Assembly: GCA_002307905.1 (NCBI GenBank)
Contig: DBUL01000189.1
Location: 439-9,680 of the forward strand
Origin: Rhizobiaceae bacterium UBA1291
GTDB taxonomy: Bacteria > Pseudomonadota > Alphaproteobacteria > Rhizobiales > Rhizobiaceae
Direction of reading: 5' to 3'
DNA: 9,242 nucleotides
The notes beneath the pieces are model-generated. The model was not told the origin of the DNA and did no database searches. It saw nothing but the letters and a program-made list of their open reading frames with translations. Within the stretch, counting starts at the first letter, position 1, and the number at the start of each line of letters is the position of its first letter. The position numbers were made by a program, and so were the translations under genes. Of this stretch, positions 5,393 through 9,242 are shown piece by piece.

Positions 5393-6289
5393 CTATGAGA
5401 ACGCCGTCGGGCCGGCTTTGTTCCAACTGTCGCTCTGCCACAGATCCCGCAGCGATTGTCGGTAGTCGCCAAAGCGGAAGGCAAAGCCGAGTTGCTTGAG
5501 GCGCACATTCGAGACTCGTTTGTTTTCGCCGTAGAAGGAGCGGGCCATGAGCGAGAGTTCCGCTGTCTCGAAAGGTTGTTCCGGCGGGGGCTCGACCCCC
5601 ATCAGCCGTGCCGCTTCGGCAACCACATCCTGCGGCGGGCAGGGTTCGTTGTCGGTGACATTGTATATGCCTGGCTCGCGCCTTTCCCCGAAGAAGGCGG
5701 TTGCGCCTGCAATATCCTCGACGCGAATGCGATTGAACACCTGATCTTTCTTGACAAGACGTCGTGCCGTGCCGTTGGCGAGGTTGACGAAGGCGTTGCG
5801 TCCCGGACCGTAAATGCCTGAGAGGCGAAGGATGGCCAGTGGAATCCCGCTTTCCGCGGCGAGTGCCTGCCACGCCAGTTCAGCCTCAACCCGTTCGACC
5901 GAACGCTGCGACACTGGCTTGAGCTCGGTATTCTCGTCGACCCAGGCGCCGCTATGGTCGCCATAAACGCCGACGGTCGAGAGGTAGCCGATCCATTCGA
6001 GCTTCGGCATCAGGGTCTTGAGCTCGGCCTCGCGGAAAAGGCGGATCAGCGGGTCGCCGTCGCGGCCCGGGGCGATCGACTGGACGAGATGGGTGACGGA
6101 TGCCAGTTCCGCCCTCAGTTCCGGCGTGAGTGTGCGGCCATCGAACAGTAAGGGCGCTATACCGAATTCGCCGAGCGTCGTCGCCTTTTCAGCACTGCGC
6201 GTCGTGCCGCAGACCCGGTGTCCGCGGGACGTAAGAAACTGGCCGATGGCCTTGCCGGAATAGCCGGCACCGAAAATCATCACATGCAT
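5393..6289 (-). CDS. Atypical NAD(P)-binding SDR / NAD-dependent epimerase-like protein
   Basis: The gene encodes 298 residues with a Rossmann fold at the N-terminus: MIFGAGYSGKAIG (4-16) gives the GxGxxG nucleotide loop. Downstream extended-SDR marks are YLSTVGVYGD (102-111), RLSGIYGPGR (155-164), IRVEDIAGA (188-196) and YNVTDNEP (209-216). The usual catalytic YxxxK is not evident: where it is expected, after the VYG segment, the sequence is QRSVERVEAE (128-137). It therefore fits the atypical SDR group (YeeZ-like), whose members bind NAD(P) but have unknown or altered chemistry. The start at ATG 6289 is 4 bases after the queG stop, with GGAG upstream inside the end of queG. This places it as the last gene of a GST-queG-SDR operon. 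Substrate unknown; no signal peptide, so cytoplasmic. Confidence 0.88.
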   Translation of the reverse strand: MHVMIFGAGYSGKAIGQFLTSRGHRVCGTTRSAEKATTLGEFGIAPLLFDGRTLTPELRAELASVTHLVQSIAPGRDGDPLIRLFREAELKTLMPKLEWIGYLSTVGVYGDHSGAWVDENTELKPVSQRSVERVEAELAWQALAAESGIPLAILRLSGIYGPGRNAFVNLANGTARRLVKKDQVFNRIRVEDIAGATAFFGERREPGIYNVTDNEPCPPQDVVAEAARLMGVEPPPEQPFETAELSLMARSFYGENKRVSNVRLKQLGFAFRFGDYRQSLRDLWQSDSWNKAGPTAFS

Positions 6290-6293
6290 GCCT

Positions 6294-7448
6294 TTACTCC
6301 AGCCTCATCCATTCATCTCTCACACCGGTTTCTGTCTCGCCGGGCAAGTGGCGATCGCGGAGCCGTTCGTATTCCGGGCTTGGCAACAGCCGCGACAGCG
6401 CCCAGATGGCCATGCCGCGAACCTCCGGCGCCGGATCATCGACTAGCGCCTCGCAGGGGGAGGTGAGTTCTGCCAGGCCGGAATTACCTGCGGCAATCAG
6501 GCAGTTGCGCACAAAGCGGTTGCGGCCGATGCGCTTGACCGGCGAGCCGCTGAAGAAGCTGCGGAACGTCGGGTCGTCGAGCGAAAGCAGGAAGGATAGG
6601 TCCGGCTCGAGAAGATCCTCGCGCGCCTTCAGCTTCATCTCGTGCGCTTTGGTCGCGAACTTGTTCCATGGACAGGCCGAGAGGCAGTCGTCGCAGCCAT
6701 AGATGCGATTGCCGAAGGCGGCACGCAGTTCCGGATCGATGCTGCCTTTGTGCTCGATGGTGAGATAGGAAATGCAGCGCCGCGCATCGATCTTGTAAGC
6801 AGCGGGAAAGGCGTTTGTCGGGCAGACGTCGAGACAGGCACGGCACGAGCCGCAGTGATCCACCTCGGCCATGTCGAACTCCAGATCGGCGGTAGTAAAC
6901 AAGCTACCGAGAAACAGCCAGGAGCCGTAGTCGCGGCTGACGAGATTGGTGTGCTTGCCCTGCCATCCGAGCCCGGCGGCGGCGGCGAGCGGCTTCTCCA
7001 TCACCGGGGCGGTATCGACAAAGACCTTGACGTCGGCGCCGGCGCGCGCGGCAAAGCGCGTGGCGATCTCCTTCAGCCGGCCTTTCATCACGTCGTGATA
7101 GTCGCGATTACGGGCATAGACCGAGATCGCGCCCTTGGCGGGCTTGGCCTGGAGATAGCGCGGATCGAGATCGGGGCCGTAGTTCAAGCCGAACATGACG
7201 ATCGAGCGCACATCGCCCCACAGCACGCGCGGATCGGCGCGGCGCTCGCGGGTCTCCGGCATCCAGTCCATGGTGCCGTGATAGCCGGCCTCGATATAGG
7301 CGGAGAGCCGTGCCGGCGCATCGGGAATGGCATCCGGCGTGGTGACGCGGCAGAGCTCGAACCCCTGGGCCTCTGCCTCCTTCTTGATGAAGGCCGTCAG
7401 CGACGCGCGCTTCTTGTCGGATGCGGGTGTGGCCTGCTCTTGCGGCAT
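6294..7448 (-). CDS. queG: Epoxyqueuosine reductase QueG
   Basis: This 384-residue cytoplasmic iron-sulfur and cobalamin enzyme makes the last step of queuosine synthesis, reducing epoxyqueuosine to queuosine at the tRNA wobble base. Seen: first cluster motif [12 protein letters not shown] (C199, C202, C205, C209), conserved C225 in [15 protein letters not shown], and second motif [11 protein letters not shown] (C252, C255, C259). The [20 protein letters not shown] stretch (144-163) carries D145, equivalent to the conserved aspartate of the QueG active site. A HEAT-like helical tail (about 321-354) follows, as in the family. Length and motifs look complete. The start ATG 7448 lies 12 bases after the GST stop codon; GGGACAGGG just before it is a modest ribosome site. 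The gap to the SDR gene is 4 bases, so the three genes probably share a transcript. Confidence 0.97.
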   Translation of the reverse strand: MPQEQATPASDKKRASLTAFIKKEAEAQGFELCRVTTPDAIPDAPARLSAYIEAGYHGTMDWMPETRERRADPRVLWGDVRSIVMFGLNYGPDLDPRYLQAKPAKGAISVYARNRDYHDVMKGRLKEIATRFAARAGADVKVFVDTAPVMEKPLAAAAGLGWQGKHTNLVSRDYGSWLFLGSLFTTADLEFDMAEVDHCGSCRACLDVCPTNAFPAAYKIDARRCISYLTIEHKGSIDPELRAAFGNRIYGCDDCLSACPWNKFATKAHEMKLKAREDLLEPDLSFLLSLDDPTFRSFFSGSPVKRIGRNRFVRNCLIAAGNSGLAELTSPCEALVDDPAPEVRGMAIWALSRLLPSPEYERLRDRHLPGETETGVRDEWMRLE

Positions 7449-7460
7449 GGCCCTGTCCCG

Positions 7461-8153
7461 TCAGAAGTCCAGGTCCGCGTAGTGCGAAACCGGGGTGAGG
7501 CCGCGCAGGCGCTCGGCCAGCAGCGGACGGAAGGAGGGGCGCGACTTCAGCCGCTGGTACCACTCCTTGGCGACGGGATAGTCCGACCAGTCGATCTCGC
7601 CGAGATAGTCGAGCACCGAAAGCGATGCGGCGGCGGCAAGATCGGCATAGCTCAAGCGGTCGCCAGCGAGCCAGGGACGCGACCCGGCGAGCCAACTCAG
7701 ATATTTCATGTGCTGGCGGATATTGCCGCGCGCGGTGCGCAACACCTTCGAATCCGGCGCGCCGCCACCGAGCCCGTTCGGGATCAAGAGCTTGTGCACG
7801 CGCTCACGCACCAGCGGCCGGGTGACGTCCTGCTCCATCTTCTGCAGGAACCATTCGGTCAGCCGGCGGATCTCGGCGCGCTGGAATGGGTCTTCGGCAA
7901 GCAGTCGACGATCACGCTTCAAGACGCCGTGGGTTTCGTCGAAAAACTCGGAGATGACCACAGGGCCGCACAGCACCCTCATATTGTCGTCAACATAGAC
8001 GGGCAGAGTTCCGGCCGGGTTGAGCGCCAGGAATTCCCGGCGCTTTTCCCATGTCTGCTCTTCAACGAGGTCGACTTGAAAGCCGTATTCGGAGAGCACC
8101 AGCCGGATGAACCGGGACGCGGTAGACATGGGGTGATGATACAATGTTGGCAT
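7461..8153 (-). CDS. Glutathione S-transferase family protein
   Basis: The protein has 230 residues (232 from the alternative GTG at 8159). The N-terminal thioredoxin-like domain has the cis-proline motif NPAGTLPVY (45-53, P51) that binds the glutathione backbone. The region YHHPMSTASRFIR (5-17) holds the usual catalytic position, probably Ser (S10 or S13) rather than Tyr. The all-helical C-terminal domain has the N-capping box segment GDRLSYADLAAAASLSVLDY (164-183; S168 and D171). ATG 8153 is preferred over GTG 8159, since homologues of this type normally begin MPTLYHHP; neither has a strong Shine-Dalgarno sequence. It is the first gene of the operon with queG and the SDR. The natural substrate is unknown; a role in detoxification or thiol metabolism is only a family inference. 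Confidence 0.92.
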   Translation of the reverse strand: MPTLYHHPMSTASRFIRLVLSEYGFQVDLVEEQTWEKRREFLALNPAGTLPVYVDDNMRVLCGPVVISEFFDETHGVLKRDRRLLAEDPFQRAEIRRLTEWFLQKMEQDVTRPLVRERVHKLLIPNGLGGGAPDSKVLRTARGNIRQHMKYLSWLAGSRPWLAGDRLSYADLAAAASLSVLDYLGEIDWSDYPVAKEWYQRLKSRPSFRPLLAERLRGLTPVSHYADLDF

Positions 8154-8171
8154 TGTCACTCGTATTCTTCA

Positions 8172-8185
8172 GGTGTTTGGACACC
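8172..8185. promoter_or_regulatory. Short dyad GGTGT-TTGG-ACACC in the GST leader
   Basis: A perfect 5-base inverted repeat with a 4-base centre lies about 19 bases upstream of the GST start ATG. It could be a small hairpin in the leader or part of an operator. Support is limited to the symmetry. Confidence 0.25.
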
Positions 8186-8208
8186 GACATGGGCGCGCGA
8201 CTTGCGGC

Positions 8209-8220
8209 TGGTCATGACCA
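8209..8220. promoter_or_regulatory. Perfect 12-base palindrome TGGTCATGACCA between GST and uppP
   Basis: The sequence equals its own reverse complement and sits in the 148-base divergent intergenic region. It would lie just downstream of the candidate GST start point (about +5 to +16) and over the -35 position of a possible plus-strand promoter. That is a good place for an operator serving one or both genes (inference). Confidence 0.4.
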
Positions 8221-8231
8221 CGGCTTCCAAG

Positions 8232-8260
8232 CTATAGGAGCTTGATTGACGCAACACAAG
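8232..8260 (-). promoter_or_regulatory. Candidate promoter of the GST-queG-SDR operon
   Basis: On the minus strand TTGTGT (8258-8253) and CTATAG (8237-8232) are separated by about 16 bases. The -10 differs from alphaproteobacterial CTATAT at one base; the -35 matches TTGACA only in its first three bases. Start point would be near 8225, about 70 bases before the GST ATG. CTATAG is itself palindromic, so it could also act as a -10 for uppP. Confidence 0.3.
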
Positions 8261-8290
8261 CAAATCGCACGTCCTCCCGCCTCGCTTTTC

Positions 8291-8295
8291 AAGGA
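8291..8295 (+). promoter_or_regulatory. Shine-Dalgarno AAGGA of uppP
   Basis: AAGGA precedes ATG 8302 by 6 bases. The upstream in-frame TTG at 8242 sits only 1 base after an AGGAG (8236-8240), too close to be used well, and would add 20 residues unlike the family. Confidence 0.7.
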
Positions 8296-8301
8296 CTTTC
8301 C

Positions 8302-9117
8302 ATGGAAGATCAATCCATTCTCAGCGCGCTGTTTCTCGGCCTGATCGAGGGTTTGACCGAGTTCATACCCGTCTCGTCGACCGCGCATGTGCTCCTGGCC
8401 GGCCATTTCCTGGGTTTCAAATCGCCGGAAAACACCTTTGCCGTGCTGATCCAGCTCGGTGCCATCCTGGCGATCCTTAGCGTTTACTTCCGCAAGCTTT
8501 TCCTGCTGGCGGTCGGCCTGCCGACCGATCCTGGAAGCCGGCGGTTCGTTGCCGCGATTCTTCTCGCCTTCCTGCCGGCTGCGGTCATCGGCGCGCTGGC
8601 CCATGACTTCATCAAGTCCGTGCTGTTCGAAACGCCGATGGTGATCTGCATCATGCTGATCCTCGGCGGCTTCGTGCTCCTGTGGGTCGACCGGTTGAAG
8701 CTCGCCCCGAAATATACCGAGGTGACGGACTATCCCCTGCCGCTCGCCTTCAAGATCGGGCTCTGCCAGTGCGTTGCAATGATACCGGGCGTCTCGCGCT
8801 CTGGCGCAACGATCGTTGGCGCGCTGCTGCTTGGCACCGACAAGCGTTCGGCGGCCGAGTTTTCCTTTTTCCTCGCCATGCCGACCATGGTGGGCGCCTT
8901 CGCCCTGGACCTCTACAAGAACCGCGGTGCCCTGAGCTTCGACGATGGCGCGATCATCGCCATTGGTTTCGTCGCGGCCTTCCTCTCGGCATTGCTGGTG
9001 GTGCGCAGGTTGCTCGATTTCGTGTCGAAGCGCGGCTATGCGCCGTTTGCCTGGTGGCGGATCCTGGTCGGCGTTCTCGGTCTGATCGGGCTGACGCTTG
9101 GCATTGGCGGCGCTTGA
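8302..9117 (+). CDS. uppP: Undecaprenyl-diphosphate phosphatase UppP (BacA type)
   Basis: This integral membrane enzyme removes a phosphate from undecaprenyl pyrophosphate, recycling the lipid carrier for peptidoglycan and other envelope polymers; loss or excess alters bacitracin sensitivity. It has 271 residues, close to the usual 265-275, with a run of hydrophobic segments consistent with about eight membrane passes. Both active-site motifs are present: [14 protein letters not shown] (16-29; E16, E20, H29) and [10 protein letters not shown] (161-170; S165, R166). The [12 protein letters not shown] segment (46-57) is also conserved. The start ATG 8302 has AAGGA at 6 bases. The name bacA has also been used for this gene; it should not be confused with the rhizobial SbmA-like peptide transporter BacA. 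The gene is divergent from the GST operon, stands alone, and ends 22 bases before a strong terminator. Confidence 0.97.
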   Translation: MEDQSILSALFLGLIEGLTEFIPVSSTAHVLLAGHFLGFKSPENTFAVLIQLGAILAILSVYFRKLFLLAVGLPTDPGSRRFVAAILLAFLPAAVIGALAHDFIKSVLFETPMVICIMLILGGFVLLWVDRLKLAPKYTEVTDYPLPLAFKIGLCQCVAMIPGVSRSGATIVGALLLGTDKRSAAEFSFFLAMPTMVGAFALDLYKNRGALSFDDGAIIAIGFVAAFLSALLVVRRLLDFVSKRGYAPFAWWRILVGVLGLIGLTLGIGGA

Positions 9118-9139
9118 GGCCGCCGCATTGGACAAATAA

Positions 9140-9165
9140 AAAAGGCCGCTCAAGGGCGGCCTTTT
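9140..9165. terminator. Strong bidirectional intrinsic terminator
   Basis: AAAAGGCCGC (9140-9149) and GCGGCCTTTT (9156-9165) form a perfect 10-base stem with a 6-base loop. On the plus strand the stem runs into four Ts, ending uppP. On the minus strand it is followed by six or more Ts, which would end a gene converging from the right. Such two-way terminators are typical between convergent genes. Confidence 0.92.
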
Positions 9166-9183
9166 GTTGAATAAATCAAAAGC

Positions 9184-9242
9184 CTACTGGGTAACCGAGA
9201 TCGAACTGGTGCTGCAGGGGTCCACGCCATAGGCGGGGGCGC
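9184..9242 (-). CDS. C-terminal end of an unidentified minus-strand gene (partial)
   Basis: Read from the right edge, one frame gives the 18-residue tail APAYGVDPCSTSSISVTQ followed by TAG (9186-9184). It ends 18 bases before the T-rich side of the bidirectional terminator, which is where a converging gene should stop. Other frames are also open over so short a stretch, so the call rests mainly on the terminator. The tail, with a lone Cys and many Ser/Thr, would suit an exported protein, but I do not recognise a family. Confidence 0.45.
   Translation of the reverse strand, partial: APAYGVDPCSTSSISVTQ

Noticed and set aside
5251..5499. Plus-strand 82-residue frame with CLKC and CSNC, resembling a small zinc-ribbon protein
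   Set aside because: It starts inside a palindrome with no good ribosome site, and its second CxxC lies in sequence antisense to the SDR coding region, which explains it by chance.
6642..8237. Plus-strand 531-residue open frame
   Set aside because: It is antisense to queG and the GST gene, both certain from motifs, and shows no domain of its own.
8212..9153. Minus-strand 313-residue open frame opposite uppP, rich in Gln, Glu and Arg
   Set aside because: Composition is that expected from the reverse strand of a hydrophobic membrane-protein gene; it crosses the terminator and has no recognisable domain.
1..9242. Search for mobile elements, CRISPR arrays, toxin-antitoxin or defence genes, tRNA and rRNA
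   Set aside because: No transposase, integrase, regularly spaced repeats, nuclease/toxin motifs or tRNA-like folds were seen; genes are tightly packed and of uniform composition.

Overview
The window looks like chromosomal DNA from an alphaproteobacterium, most likely of the Rhizobiaceae (Rhizobium/Agrobacterium/Sinorhizobium type). This rests on high GC, short and tightly packed operons, CTATAT-like -10 elements, and the character and order of the proteins. The genus cannot be fixed from the sequence alone. I see no insertion sequence, prophage, CRISPR array, tRNA or rRNA. Most of the window is ordinary housekeeping DNA, and I do not see a clear novel defence or mobile system.

From left to right there are five blocks. 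(1) 1-3161, minus strand: an exported three-gene operon, read right to left. It encodes an imelysin-family protein, a di-haem cytochrome-c-type oxidoreductase of the DUF1111/DHOR family, and a second imelysin-family protein cut by the window edge. The last two genes overlap by ATGA. This set resembles the COG3487-COG3488-COG3489 neighbourhood linked to iron. (2) 3301-4590, minus: an RsmB/NOP-family RNA cytosine-5 methyltransferase. (3) 4690-5052, minus: a short secreted RlpA-like double-psi beta-barrel protein with a TTG start. (4) 5053-5392: the only long gene-free stretch, AT-rich and full of dyads. It holds a candidate promoter with a large inverted repeat upstream of the RlpA-like gene, and terminator-like, foldable sequence beyond the next operon. 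(5) 5393-8153, minus: a compact operon of a glutathione S-transferase, epoxyqueuosine reductase (queG) and an atypical NAD(P)-binding SDR/epimerase-like protein, with gaps of 12 and 4 bases.

Divergent from block 5, on the plus strand, is uppP (undecaprenyl-diphosphate phosphatase, 8302-9117). It ends at a strong bidirectional intrinsic terminator (9140-9165). A probable minus-strand gene enters from the right edge and ends at 9184.

Functionally, uppP and the RlpA-like protein belong to envelope and peptidoglycan work; queG and the RsmB-like enzyme to tRNA and probable rRNA modification; and the imelysin/di-haem operon to a periplasmic, probably iron-related redox role. The most interesting places are that operon and the structured 340-base intergenic region.
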